16,062 bases of DNA from Deltaproteobacteria bacterium (GCA_031279155.1 JAITJB010000073.1:1-16062); one strand, 5' to 3'; counted from the first letter of the stretch, positions 1-8,279 are shown. Numbers and translations: made by a program. The notes: generated by a model not told the origin, from the letters alone.

Positions 1-532
1 CCTTTTCTCTTAAGGGCAGAAGAGAAACTCTTCTAACGCCTACCGAAGGCTTTAAGATGAGCTGGCTAGGACCATTTAAAAGATACATATCCCAGGCCCC
101 GTCGCGGAAAACTATTTCCGGCCTAGGCAGCCTATGGAGGAGCTTAAAGTTGGCGGCTAAAGGTAGTAGAAGATTAGCTATGGTCATATCCCAACGACCG
201 CCTAGGCCCCCTAAGATGATGACCTGGCGGCGACCTAAATTTTGGGGATCTATGATTCTTAAGGCCAACTCAAAATCCGACTCATCTTTATCGCGGTTAA
301 AACGCCTGATATCGATATTGGGATTGCGCTTAACGATAAGATCTAAAAGTTCATTGTTTAAGGAGTCAAAATCGCCCAAAAGTAGGTGGATGGGCCAGCC
401 CAAACACAGACAATGTACGGCCCCGCCGTCAACGGCGATGACGTGGGCGTTATCTTTAGGAAAAATGAGATCTGGTGGGGGATGAAAAACCCCATTTAAA
501 AATATATATACTGGTGGTTCGTCGTAATCCAT
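1..532 (-). CDS. thiN: Thiamine pyrophosphokinase (thiamine diphosphokinase), 3' end cut by window edge
   Basis: Transfers pyrophosphate from ATP to thiamine to make thiamine diphosphate in the cytoplasm. Reading leftward from ATG at 530-532, the frame stays open to position 1 and gives 177 residues. The family is usually about 210-220 residues, so only the C-terminal thiamine-binding part is missing. Visible family motifs are VDGGA (about residues 34-38), GDFDS (53-57), DKDESDFELAL (81-91) and LGGLGGRWDMTIAN (107-120); the last is normally GGRxDH, with Met here in place of His. An in-frame TAG four codons upstream fixes this ATG as the first possible start. No strong Shine-Dalgarno is visible. 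It lies 80 bp behind the 956-residue gene on the same strand and is probably its distal operon partner. Confidence 0.9.
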   Translation of the reverse strand, partial: MDYDEPPVYIFLNGVFHPPPDLIFPKDNAHVIAVDGGAVHCLCLGWPIHLLLGDFDSLNNELLDLIVKRNPNIDIRRFNRDKDESDFELALRIIDPQNLGRRQVIILGGLGGRWDMTIANLLLPLAANFKLLHRLPRPEIVFRDGAWDMYLLNGPSQLILKPSVGVRRVSLLPLREK

Positions 533-612
533 GGTATGGGCCTATGGCTAAAGGGTTATTGGGTAAATGGTTATTGGGAATAGAAAAGATGATACAAGCA
601 AACAAAAAATAT

Positions 613-3483
613 TTAGTCGTTTTTTTGGTAGTCAGGTTGGACGATGTCAGACTCCCACATGTCAGTTTGCCCCATGCTAGATTGCCACATGCTAAATTGC
701 GACATGGGCGGTCGCTCGCCAGGGAAGAGAAAGCCGGCGGCTTTAGCTGGGCAGTCGGGCGGGGCTTTATCTTTCAAGGCTAGATAGGCGGCCAGACAAA
801 ACTTACCTTGAAATAAGAGATCTTGACCCAAATAAATATCCGGAAAAAGGTTAGGATCGTAAGTTTTTAAAGCGTCTATAGCTCTCGAGGCCAGAGGGAG
901 GTTTTGGGCTAATATCTCTTCTTCATATAGAGTGGTATCCGAGCCACTATTTAAAGCTAGTCCAAAACCTAGCCAGGGGAGATTGGCCGCTCTTATTCTC
1001 TCAGGCGGGAGACTTAAGGCTTGTTCAGCCAATTGCGGGTCAATCCCCGGAGTCCCGGCGGCGAGAATTAAGATTTTATCGGCCATAAGGGTGTTACCAG
1101 CTAGTTTTTGAGCCAGACTTAATTGGCCTTTTTCTAATAGGGCGTAGATAGCGTCTTGTGTTGCAAGGTTAGTTGCAAAATCGGTAGCAAGTTCGGGTGC
1201 AAGATCGGTAGCAAGCCCGGTAGCAGGCTCAGCCAATCCCGATTGTGTATTTTGGTCAGTTAAGTCTTGAAGGTTATCAAGGTCAGTAAGGTCAGTTAGT
1301 TCAGATAAATTTTCAAGTAACGGACTGCGCCTAGATAATCTAGCCAAAAAAGGATCCCATGGCCCGAATTCGTTGGCTAAAGTTACGAGATCTACGCCAA
1401 AAAAATGCCTTAGCCGAGCGAAGTTTTCCAGATCAAAAAAGATAGCCTGAGGCTTAAGGCTTAAGGCTTTTTCAAAGCTATTTAAGGCGTCAAGGAGATT
1501 ATCATTTTTAAGGTGCTCTAAGCCCATAAAGCGGTTGAGCCAGGGTTGGTCAGGATAAATCTCTAATAGTTCGGCCGCTCTTTGGGGGCGAAAAGAAGGC
1601 GGTAAGCACAATAGCCTTAGGAAGGCCTGGTCGGCCTCAAAGCTTTGGCTATTATCTGAGCTAATATGGCCATTTTGATTAGGTTTCGCTTGATCTCGAG
1701 ATTCACACCAGGCTAACGCTTCGTCTTGGGGCGCAAGGCTTGCGTAGAGTTCATTGGTTAAGGGGTCTAAGGGAAAGACCTTAAGGCGTTCTAGTAATAT
1801 TTTAGAAGGATCGGGGTTAGTCTTAACTAAGGTAGCTAGCCAAAAGGCGGTAAGTAAGGCCTCGGGGTCATCCCATTTTGCGTGGGCGTACGTTACGCTA
1901 TCTCTAGCCGTTTTATCTAGCGGGGCCAACATTATGGAGGGGTGGAGCCCGCTGACAGTTGAGAGCACCAATTTGGTTCTCTGGCCGCCCTTAACGGTAA
2001 TGGTCTGAGGCGGCTCAGAAAAAATATAATCGGCTTTTGTTGGGTAGAAGACCGGCGCGCCTAAGAAATTTTCCATGGGACCTTGAGATGAGGCCCCGGA
2101 ATAGATGGCTGTCCACTCGATTAAGGGGCTGGCCCCGGCGATATTGTAGACTAAGTTATCCGAACCATTAAAACCCTTAAGAGTCTCAGAAAGAGAGTCT
2201 AGAGAGTCAAAACTTTCGATGGTTGAGTCTTTGGTTAAAGTTTTAAGAGTATTTGGTCCCTGTGGCCAAGCTAAAACCAAATGCGAGGAGGCGGTCATAA
2301 GATAGCTGGCTTGATTTAAGATGACGGTAACAGAGGTGTTTAGGCCGTTATAGACGTAGAGATTACGGCTTTTAGTTTGGTTAGCCTCAGGTAGTATTGC
2401 CCTATAGACCAAAAGACCGGCCACTATGCCGATGGTTAAGGCTATCATGATCCTTAAGCGCCGCCAGGGCGGGGCGATCTTAGGTAGTTCCAGAGGTTTG
2501 GCTATCTTGATCAAAGGCAGGCGCGGGGGGTCAGGGACCACAAGGGGCGAAGGCGCTTTTGTGGGCGCTTCCTTTAGGCCTTGGGTCCACCAAGAAAAAA
2601 GTGTAGTTTCGCACTCTAAAAGCCGGTCTAAGGCTCTAAGGCGTAAGTCTTTGATTAGGTTGGTGATGGGAATCAGATCGTTTTTAATGTCTATTTTTTG
2701 ATTATTATAATCTTTAAAAATAGCTAATTTATTTTCTATTGATTCGGTATCGTCAAGGCCAAAATAATCTTCTCTCGGCGTAAGTGACTCTATTGTATGC
2801 CAAGATGATGATAAAATAAAAGATAATGATTCAGAAGTGTCTTTTTCTTTTATTTGATTTGGTTCAATATCCTTTAAAGGCTCTAAGAAGGACTCTAAGA
2901 GATAGACCAAGGCGCCTAAGGAGGCCAGGTATTGAGGCCAGCCGCCGCCTAAGCGTTTGGCCAAAGTAAGATGCGCCCCTCTGGCCCGGCGGTTGTGTAG
3001 CTTAATTAACTTTATGAGTTTATCGTGCTTGGAAAATAACTCGACCGGCGAGATATCGTTTTTTAGGGCTTTTTTTTCTCTGGCTTTAATCTTAGGTACT
3101 TTGATTTTTTGGGCTTTATTTTCCCAGGCTTTAATTTCAAGGTCTATTTCGGCTAGATCTAAAATCGCCTGGCCTAATTCTGGCGGGTAGATAGTTGAGA
3201 GATCTTCTTCAGATCCGGTCGTTAGCTGGTCAGGAGGGGTTCCGGGCCAGGTGGCCCGGATATCGGTATTGTACAGGCCCAAATACCTAGGGTTCTGGTA
3301 GGGCCTTAGGGCGTCGTGAGACCGGTCATCTTGGAGCTTAAGGTTATCTTGAGACCTAGGGTTCTGGTGAGTCCTTAGGTCATCTTGGGGCCTTCGGTCA
3401 TCTTGAGATCTAGGATCGTCTTGAGACCTTGGGTCATCTTGGGGCCTAGCGCCCGTGTCAGGCTCGTTAGGGTGGGTATCCAT
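613..3483 (-). CDS. Unrecognised single-pass membrane protein with a TPR-like segment and five tandem-repeat tracts (956 aa)
   Basis: I do not recognise this family. The order of parts is: a charged Q-D-D-P-R-S hexapeptide tract (residues 13-65); a Lys/Glu-rich pentapeptide tract (116-140); a helical region to about 300; a proline-rich stretch (302-340); and one transmembrane helix (about 344-364) preceded by WRRLR, which predicts the N-terminus inside. A roughly 590-residue extracytoplasmic part follows, probably beta-rich at first (about 373-520). It includes one convincing TPR-like pair of helices (about 647-680, LEHLKNDNLLDALNSFEKAL), then low-complexity L-T-D-L (about 727-744) and L-A-T-D (about 752-773) tracts and a Met/Trp/Ser-rich tail. 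ATG lies 23 bp after the pepA stop, so the two are probably cotranscribed. No clear Shine-Dalgarno is visible. A cell-envelope scaffold is possible, but this is inference only. Confidence 0.85.
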   Translation of the reverse strand: MDTHPNEPDTGARPQDDPRSQDDPRSQDDRRPQDDLRTHQNPRSQDNLKLQDDRSHDALRPYQNPRYLGLYNTDIRATWPGTPPDQLTTGSEEDLSTIYPPELGQAILDLAEIDLEIKAWENKAQKIKVPKIKAREKKALKNDISPVELFSKHDKLIKLIKLHNRRARGAHLTLAKRLGGGWPQYLASLGALVYLLESFLEPLKDIEPNQIKEKDTSESLSFILSSSWHTIESLTPREDYFGLDDTESIENKLAIFKDYNNQKIDIKNDLIPITNLIKDLRLRALDRLLECETTLFSWWTQGLKEAPTKAPSPLVVPDPPRLPLIKIAKPLELPKIAPPWRRLRIMIALTIGIVAGLLVYRAILPEANQTKSRNLYVYNGLNTSVTVILNQASYLMTASSHLVLAWPQGPNTLKTLTKDSTIESFDSLDSLSETLKGFNGSDNLVYNIAGASPLIEWTAIYSGASSQGPMENFLGAPVFYPTKADYIFSEPPQTITVKGGQRTKLVLSTVSGLHPSIMLAPLDKTARDSVTYAHAKWDDPEALLTAFWLATLVKTNPDPSKILLERLKVFPLDPLTNELYASLAPQDEALAWCESRDQAKPNQNGHISSDNSQSFEADQAFLRLLCLPPSFRPQRAAELLEIYPDQPWLNRFMGLEHLKNDNLLDALNSFEKALSLKPQAIFFDLENFARLRHFFGVDLVTLANEFGPWDPFLARLSRRSPLLENLSELTDLTDLDNLQDLTDQNTQSGLAEPATGLATDLAPELATDFATNLATQDAIYALLEKGQLSLAQKLAGNTLMADKILILAAGTPGIDPQLAEQALSLPPERIRAANLPWLGFGLALNSGSDTTLYEEEILAQNLPLASRAIDALKTYDPNLFPDIYLGQDLLFQGKFCLAAYLALKDKAPPDCPAKAAGFLFPGERPPMSQFSMWQSSMGQTDMWESDIVQPDYQKND
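651..710 (-). repeat. 15-bp tandem repeat, about 4 degenerate units, near the C-terminus of the 956-aa protein
   Basis: Four degenerate 15-bp units, each containing CATG, encode pentapeptides of the type SMWQS / SMGQT / DMWES. The period is a multiple of three, so copy-number change would keep the frame. Confidence 0.7.
1167..1226 (-). repeat. 12-bp tandem repeat, 5 units (LATD-type tetrapeptide)
   Basis: Five 12-bp units on the plus strand end in GCAA or GCAG, with the core CGGTAGCAA. On the minus strand they encode LATD, LAPE, LATD, FATN and LATQ. They are in frame within the 956-aa gene. Confidence 0.8.
1254..1307 (-). repeat. 18-bp tandem repeat, 3 degenerate units (L-T-D-L-rich)
   Basis: Three degenerate units on the plus strand begin GGTCAGT or GGTTATC. 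They encode an alternating Leu/Asp/Thr tract (LSELTDLTDL, then DNLQDLTD). The tract is in frame and only 28 bp from the 12-bp tract. Confidence 0.65.
3064..3138 (-). repeat. 15-bp tandem repeat, 5 units (EIKAW/ENKAQ/KIKVP/KIKAR/EKKAL)
   Basis: Five consecutive pentapeptides follow the pattern (E/K)-x-K-(A/V)-x, residues 116-140 of the 956-aa protein. The underlying DNA repeats an A-rich 15-bp unit. The product is very basic and probably helical. Confidence 0.75.
3289..3447 (-). repeat. 18-bp tandem repeat, about 9 units (RSQDDP hexapeptide)
   Basis: Residues 13-65 of the 956-aa protein form hexapeptides RPQDDP, RSQDDP, RSQDDR, RPQDDL, RTHQNP, RSQDNL and KLQDDR, followed by two degenerate units. 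The DNA carries recurring CTTGAGAC, CCTAGG and GTCATCTTG blocks. The tract is strongly hydrophilic and likely disordered on the cytoplasmic side. Confidence 0.85.
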
Positions 3484-3506
3484 CTATAGTTTAAAGCCCT
3501 AAGAGA

Positions 3507-4991
3507 TCAGCCATCAGTTAAAATTTTAAGAATCGTCCGCACGCCAAAACCCGTGGCTCCTTCGGGAAAGCCTGCGGTGGCGTGGGAATTTCTGGCCGTA
3601 CCGGCGATATCGAGGTGGGCCCAGGGGATATCTTTTTTTACAAAGCGCCTTAAAAATAGAGCCGCGTTTATGGCCCCGCCGGCTCTGGCGGCCGAAGGCT
3701 TAAAATCGGCTAAATCGCTCTTTAGGCTCTCTTCGTATTCAGAGATAAAGGGCATGGGCCAGAACTTTTCGCCAACTGCTTCCCCGGCGTTTTGAATGGT
3801 CTTTAGAAGCGTTTGATGCTCACAAAAAAGACCAGCGCAGCGATCGCCTAAGGCGATCTGGCAGGCGCCGGTCAGGGTGGCGATATCGATGAGCCTTGCG
3901 GGGTTGTACTTTTGAGCTAGAGTTAAGGCGTCGGCTAAAAGCAAACGGCCTTCGGCGTCGGTATTGATGACCTCGATGGTCTGGCCCGACATGGTGGTGA
4001 TGATGTCGCCAGGGCGGTAAGCCGCCCCATCGGGCATGTTTTCGGCTAAGGGCATCAGGCCCACCAAACGCTGAGGCAGTTTTAGGGTGGCGGCGGCCTT
4101 CATGACGGCTAAAACAGCCGCTGCCCCGGCCATGTCGGTTTTCATCAGGGCCATGTTTTCCGAGGGCTTTAAGCACAGCCCGCCGCTATCAAACGTAACC
4201 CCTTTACCAATTATGATGGTCGCCGGATCGGCGGCTAAACCCGCCGCGCCCTGGTACTCGATGATGACCATCCTAGGCTGGCGCGAGCTACCCCGGCCCA
4301 CAGCCAAAATAGCCCCGCACTTTTCGATTTCAAGCTTAGTTTCATCCCAAATCGTAACCTTAAACATCTTAGCTAGGCCGGCCTCAACGGCTTCCTTGGC
4401 CAAAGATTCCGGGGTAATGACCGAAGCCGGGCCGTCAGTTAGGCGCCTAGCCTCAAGTTGAGCTAAGGCCGCCGTCTCCGATCGGCTGAGGATGACCTTG
4501 GATCTATCAATAAAATTGGAGGCCGAAGGGGTCTGAAAGGTCAGCTGTCTTAGGGCAAGTGGTGGATCGGTTTTCGTAGTTTTGTAGTTGAACCTTGGCT
4601 CTAAAGCTAATTTAAAGCCCACGACAATAAGTTCAAAGGTCTTAATCGAGCCAAAGGCCAGCGAAGGCAGGCAGACAACGGCCTCTTTGACTCTAAGGCT
4701 AGCTAAGGTTTGGCCGGCTTTAGCTGCGGCTTCCAGTAAAGTAGCCTCAGTTAGCTCTTCTAAGTTTCCAAGTCCGACCATGACTAGCCAGGTATCTTGG
4801 CCGCAGAAGAGCGGGAGGGTATCTAACCGGCCGCCCTTAAAGGCTCCGCAGCTCAGATGCTGCTGAGCTTGTAATCTAAAAGAGCTCAGCTCATCAGTGC
4901 GGTCTAAGGCCTCCGGGCCAGCTGAAACAAATATGACCGTAGCCGGTTTAATAGGTCCGTTAAAAGGCTCGCACTTATATTTAAAGATCAT
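3507..4991 (-). CDS. pepA: Leucyl aminopeptidase (peptidase family M17, cytosol aminopeptidase)
   Basis: Removes N-terminal residues, preferring Leu, from peptides. The family is a cytoplasmic hexamer with two divalent metals. The 494-residue length is typical. The N-terminal macro-like domain is about residues 1-150 and the catalytic domain about 160-494. By alignment to the E. coli enzyme the metal ligands are K263, D268, D286, D345 and E347, and the catalytic residues are K275 and R349. The signature NTDAEGR is at 343-349 and the GKGVTFDSGG block at 262-271. All catalytic residues are intact. The start is ATG with only a weak upstream AGG, and no better in-frame start is apparent. The gene sits 149 bp behind the sugar kinase, separated by an AT-rich repeat array, and 23 bp ahead of the 956-aa membrane protein. 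In enterobacteria PepA is also a DNA-binding recombination accessory protein; nothing here shows that role. Confidence 0.97.
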   Translation of the reverse strand: MIFKYKCEPFNGPIKPATVIFVSAGPEALDRTDELSSFRLQAQQHLSCGAFKGGRLDTLPLFCGQDTWLVMVGLGNLEELTEATLLEAAAKAGQTLASLRVKEAVVCLPSLAFGSIKTFELIVVGFKLALEPRFNYKTTKTDPPLALRQLTFQTPSASNFIDRSKVILSRSETAALAQLEARRLTDGPASVITPESLAKEAVEAGLAKMFKVTIWDETKLEIEKCGAILAVGRGSSRQPRMVIIEYQGAAGLAADPATIIIGKGVTFDSGGLCLKPSENMALMKTDMAGAAAVLAVMKAAATLKLPQRLVGLMPLAENMPDGAAYRPGDIITTMSGQTIEVINTDAEGRLLLADALTLAQKYNPARLIDIATLTGACQIALGDRCAGLFCEHQTLLKTIQNAGEAVGEKFWPMPFISEYEESLKSDLADFKPSAARAGGAINAALFLRRFVKKDIPWAHLDIAGTARNSHATAGFPEGATGFGVRTILKILTDG

Positions 4992-5019
4992 GAGGATTTA
5001 ACCTAAAAATTATGATAAA

Positions 5020-5138
5020 TAGCTATAAACAACAAGTAGCTAGAAAGTAAATTAATGGCCAAAAATGATAGATAGCTAGAAAATAATACTAAATAGCCAG
5101 GAATAATAAATAGCTAGAAAATAATAGTAAATAGCCAG
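5020..5138. repeat. AT-rich degenerate intergenic tandem array (36-38 bp unit starting TAGCTAGAAA)
   Basis: This fills the gap between the kinase stop and the pepA start. Two copies of a 28-bp core (5073-5100 and 5111-5138) differ at one base and repeat with a 38-bp period. A weaker copy starts at 5037, and a shorter relative (TAGCTATAAA) at 5020. Each core begins TAGCTAGAAA and ends AAATAGCCAG. There is no long ORF, no strong hairpin and no conserved spacer, so it is neither CRISPR nor a classical terminator. Confidence 0.8.
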
Positions 5139-5140
5139 TA

Positions 5141-6100
5141 TTACGACAAAAAGGCCGGGGCCTCCTTAAAGGTCCGAAAGTGCCGGGCCAAAACTTCGGC
5201 CGTCGTAAAGTGGTGCCCTTGGGTGCCTTGGGCTTCCACGCAGAAGGAGGCGATAGTGGCCCCTAGGCGGCAGGAGGACAAGATGTCTTCACCGTGAAAT
5301 AGTCCGGCTAAGACGCCAGCCCGGTAGGCGTCGCCTGCGCCGGTGGGGTTTCCGATCTCGGTTATGGGCACCGGTAAGATGTGTTGACTGCCCCTCGGGG
5401 TGTGAAGCCTACTGCCCTGACTTGATAGCGTAGTTAAAACGGCAGAAGTATACCGGAAAAGATCGTCTTCGGTCATATTAGTTTTATTTTTAAATAATTC
5501 TAGCTCATATTCATTGGTCATCAGCATGATGGATCCATCGAGCATGTCTAAGAGCTCGTCACCGGTGAAAGCCGGGGTCTGCTGGCCGGGATCAAAAATA
5601 AACCTAATACCTAAGTCGCGGTACTTTTTAGTAAGCCGCCTCATGTCGCTAGGGCCCCCTGGGGAGACGATGGCCAGGTGATCGGAAGGGCTACCGGGTA
5701 ACTTAGCTGGATCAAAATCGGTCTCAGTCAGCATGGCCCCGGGGTTAAAGAAGAGAAGCTGATTGCCTGAGCTATCTGTGGCGATAAAGGCCCCGGCCGT
5801 AGCTTTTGAAGAAACTTGCGGGATGTGGCTATATTCTAAGCCCCACTGTTTAAGCCGTTCGAGGTAGTCCCGACCATCGGGATCGTCTCCGACAGCCGTT
5901 ATGACTAAGGGTTTTAAACCCAAGAGCTGGAGATTATAGGCTATATTGCCAGCCGTGCCCCCGTGGACCCGATTGATGTGGTCGACCAGAAAGCAGACGT
6001 TTAGGAGGTTTATCTTGTCAGCGATGATGTTGTCGCTAAATAAGCCCGAGTACAGGGCCAGGCGATCGAAGGCCAGGGATCCAGAACAGATAATAGTCAT
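5141..6100 (-). CDS. PfkB-family carbohydrate kinase, probably adenosine kinase-like
   Basis: A ribokinase/PfkB-fold kinase of 319 residues that phosphorylates a sugar or nucleoside hydroxyl with ATP. The N-terminal substrate motif GGTAGNIAYNLQLLG is at 47-61. The C-terminal PfkB signature NPTGAGDAYRAG is at 251-262, with anion-hole GAGD at 254-257 and D257 as catalytic base. The layout of SGSLAFDRL at the start, FLVD near 37-40, FNPGAM at 118-123, FDPGQQ at 169-174 and the TNEYE block at 195-199 recalls from memory the mycobacterial adenosine kinase group rather than ribokinase or fructokinase. The exact substrate cannot be fixed from sequence. ATG is preceded by GAGG at 5-nt spacing and lies 13 bp after the adenylate cyclase stop, so the two are almost certainly cotranscribed. 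A link between cAMP and adenosine/AMP metabolism is inference. Confidence 0.9.
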   Translation of the reverse strand: MTIICSGSLAFDRLALYSGLFSDNIIADKINLLNVCFLVDHINRVHGGTAGNIAYNLQLLGLKPLVITAVGDDPDGRDYLERLKQWGLEYSHIPQVSSKATAGAFIATDSSGNQLLFFNPGAMLTETDFDPAKLPGSPSDHLAIVSPGGPSDMRRLTKKYRDLGIRFIFDPGQQTPAFTGDELLDMLDGSIMLMTNEYELELFKNKTNMTEDDLFRYTSAVLTTLSSQGSRLHTPRGSQHILPVPITEIGNPTGAGDAYRAGVLAGLFHGEDILSSCRLGATIASFCVEAQGTQGHHFTTAEVLARHFRTFKEAPAFLS

Positions 6101-6113
6101 TTAGACCTCATAA

Positions 6114-8237
6114 TTATAAATCAATTAGGCTCTTAGAGAGCTTACTTTGGTGTCTTGGCCGCAGGTGGGCCATCAGGGCCGCCTTGAGGTTGACGAAGGC
6201 CCGGTTGAAGGTCTCAGCCTGGGCCGGGTGGAGCACTAGCGACTCAACACTTAGAAGGCCGCAGACCTCAAATAGCATGGTCCCCAACTCGAGATACTTA
6301 TCGGCTTCGGCCATAAACCCGGCCAGATCCTTCCATTGGTGCCTCATTTCGCCCCAACCGGTCCGAAAGACGGCGTCCATGGTCCGGATTTTGGTTTCCG
6401 TGGGATCTTCAAGGTTAAAGGCTATTAAGACCGAGCCCTTGGCCCCGACCTGCCAGATGGTATCAGTATCGAGATTATAGAATTCCACGGCTGGAAAGAG
6501 GTCGTCTAGGGCTTTGAGGTAGGCTTTAAGCATGGGGGTGGTTAATTCAAAGGAATCGGTAACGTAGACCTCGAGATCGTCGCCGTAAAGTTGGTTGCGG
6601 ATGAGCCAGGCCGCCGCCTTGGCTACGCGTTCGCTTTCAAAGACAATGTCGCTGCCCTCAGGGATCTCCATTGGGGCGAACTCGGGTTGGGCCTGGCTGC
6701 TAACTTTGTTATCTTGGCTGCCTTTGTTATCTTGGCTAGAATTACTACCATTACTATCTTTGTTATTTTGGCTAGCGTCATTGGGCGGGAGGTTATAGAC
6801 AGCCCATTGGCCGGTTAAGACGTCTTGTTGGAAGATCATGCGCCGCGAAAGGCTCTGGCGGTGGAGATCTGAGGGCAATAATTCAACCGTAGCTTCTAAG
6901 CCCCGCTGCCGGCCTAAGATTCTGGCGGCGAAGGGGGCGAGCTCTTCGTCCTGGGCGTTGACCTGCCCGGGGAAGCGGGTAATTAAGTGGCTTGAAATGC
7001 GCATGTAGATACCCAAGAGCATCATCAGGATATCGTTACCTAATCTTAACCGCTCGCGTTCGGTCCATTGATCGTAGGCCGCTAAATGGCCGACCCTATC
7101 GGGCGGCCAACCCCACTCATCCATCCATTTAGTAAGGACCCGTAGCTTGGAAGGGCTGATGATGCCGGATCTTAAGACCTCACCAGGTTTTCCGGTCAGG
7201 CCCAAAACCTTAAGCACTGAGGCCGTGCGCAAAAGCTCTAGGTGCTCGGGGCTTAGGTTTTTAGATCCAAAATCTATGACCCGGTCAATAGTAATGATGT
7301 ATGGGTCAACGGAGGTCATGGAGTAGGGGTTATTGATGATCTCGCTTTTAACTAAATCGCACAAAAGTGGGCTTTGAAAGTCGGTCTCAACGGCCTCGAG
7401 GATGGGTATCAGTTTTAAGATGCCTTTGAAGGGGTCAGTTTCGGACTTATAGGCTAGCCACATGGCCGAAGCCAGGTATTCTTGGGGCTGAGGCTTGGTG
7501 GGAAAGCCCATGTCGACATAGGTGGGCGGGGAATTTTCCCAATTTAAGGGGGCTAAAGCCTCGGCGTTGCGGCGGTAGACGGTTTCCGGGTAATCTGGCG
7601 GCCAAACACACCAAAGAGGGATGCGGCCAGCTACAAAAAGTATGGTGCGGTAAAGTTCCTCCATCAATAGGTGAGGCGCCACCTCGCCGTCGGCTTCCTC
7701 GCCCCAACTGTGCTCAATTCGGCCCCTAGCCACTTCGGCCAGGTTGACGAGGTAGAAGTTGGCTTCGGTTTGATGTTCATTTAGGGCCCAATTAGAAACC
7801 AATTGGAGCTTTTCTTTAAATAGGGCTAGGGCTCGGCCTTTGAGGTTGTTGGGATTGTAGCAGACCCAATAGTCGAGATCTGATCGGTGGGTGTGGCCCA
7901 CCGATCCCGAAGATCCGATTAGGACCAAGCACTCGACCACGGGAGAAAATTGTTGGGAGTTGGTCCAGGGGCCAATGGAGATTTCAGAGGAGTTCATCAA
8001 CCAGTAGTCGTAACCGACTAAGCCATGGGGTGTTTCAGGGTGGTCAAGGTAGCCGGGAAGCTCGGGGTGGTTGAAGTGTAAAAGAGTTGGAGCGAGATCA
8101 AAAACCTTGAGAAACCCTGGCGTGGCCATGGATCTGAGGTCGCGTTGCCTGGCTTGGTTGTTCCTTGCCTGGGCCTCGAAGATGGAATCAAGGATCTTGG
8201 TTAGATCATTATTATGTTCAGAGAGGACACCGTTCAT
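6114..8237 (-). CDS. cyaA: Class I adenylate cyclase (CyaA type)
   Basis: Makes cAMP from ATP; class I enzymes are cytoplasmic or membrane-associated proteobacterial cyclases. The protein has 707 residues against about 848 in E. coli. The family motif LLHFNHPELPGY is at 52-63. The nucleotidyltransferase-fold active site shows GSSGS at 108-112 and SDLDYWVCY at 119-127, so D120 and D122 are the likely metal ligands. LWCVWPPDYPE at 208-218 matches the conserved WWL-P-P block. A hydrophilic S-Q-D-N-K repeat linker (489-512) separates the catalytic part from a C-terminal part that appears shorter than the enterobacterial regulatory domain. An in-frame TGA three codons upstream fixes the ATG as the first possible start. 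It is the first gene of the leftward run. No clear CRP site was found upstream. Confidence 0.93.
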   Translation of the reverse strand: MNGVLSEHNNDLTKILDSIFEAQARNNQARQRDLRSMATPGFLKVFDLAPTLLHFNHPELPGYLDHPETPHGLVGYDYWLMNSSEISIGPWTNSQQFSPVVECLVLIGSSGSVGHTHRSDLDYWVCYNPNNLKGRALALFKEKLQLVSNWALNEHQTEANFYLVNLAEVARGRIEHSWGEEADGEVAPHLLMEELYRTILFVAGRIPLWCVWPPDYPETVYRRNAEALAPLNWENSPPTYVDMGFPTKPQPQEYLASAMWLAYKSETDPFKGILKLIPILEAVETDFQSPLLCDLVKSEIINNPYSMTSVDPYIITIDRVIDFGSKNLSPEHLELLRTASVLKVLGLTGKPGEVLRSGIISPSKLRVLTKWMDEWGWPPDRVGHLAAYDQWTERERLRLGNDILMMLLGIYMRISSHLITRFPGQVNAQDEELAPFAARILGRQRGLEATVELLPSDLHRQSLSRRMIFQQDVLTGQWAVYNLPPNDASQNNKDSNGSNSSQDNKGSQDNKVSSQAQPEFAPMEIPEGSDIVFESERVAKAAAWLIRNQLYGDDLEVYVTDSFELTTPMLKAYLKALDDLFPAVEFYNLDTDTIWQVGAKGSVLIAFNLEDPTETKIRTMDAVFRTGWGEMRHQWKDLAGFMAEADKYLELGTMLFEVCGLLSVESLVLHPAQAETFNRAFVNLKAALMAHLRPRHQSKLSKSLIDL
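6702..6773 (-). repeat. 18-bp tandem repeat, 4 units, in the adenylate cyclase linker
   Basis: Four consecutive 18-bp units, with plus-strand core CTTTGTTATCTTGGCT in three and one degenerate. They encode SQNNKD, SNGSNS, SQDNKG and SQDNKV (residues 489-512). This is a disordered linker whose length can change without a frameshift. Confidence 0.85.
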
Positions 8238-8279
8238 TGGCCATCAAGTTTTCGGGCTGGCGGACGAGTTTGACTTTAT

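Noticed and set aside
57..783. Two plus-strand frames at 57-485 and 475-783
   Set aside because: They are antisense shadows of thiamine pyrophosphokinase and of the C-terminus of the 956-aa protein, with no family motifs.
5020..5138. CRISPR array
   Set aside because: Repeats are degenerate, AT-rich and tandem, without constant spacers, and there are no cas genes.
6591..6818. Hydrophobic plus-strand frames opposite the cyclase linker
   Set aside because: The Leu/Ile-rich peptides are products of the antisense of the 18-bp repeat, not genes.
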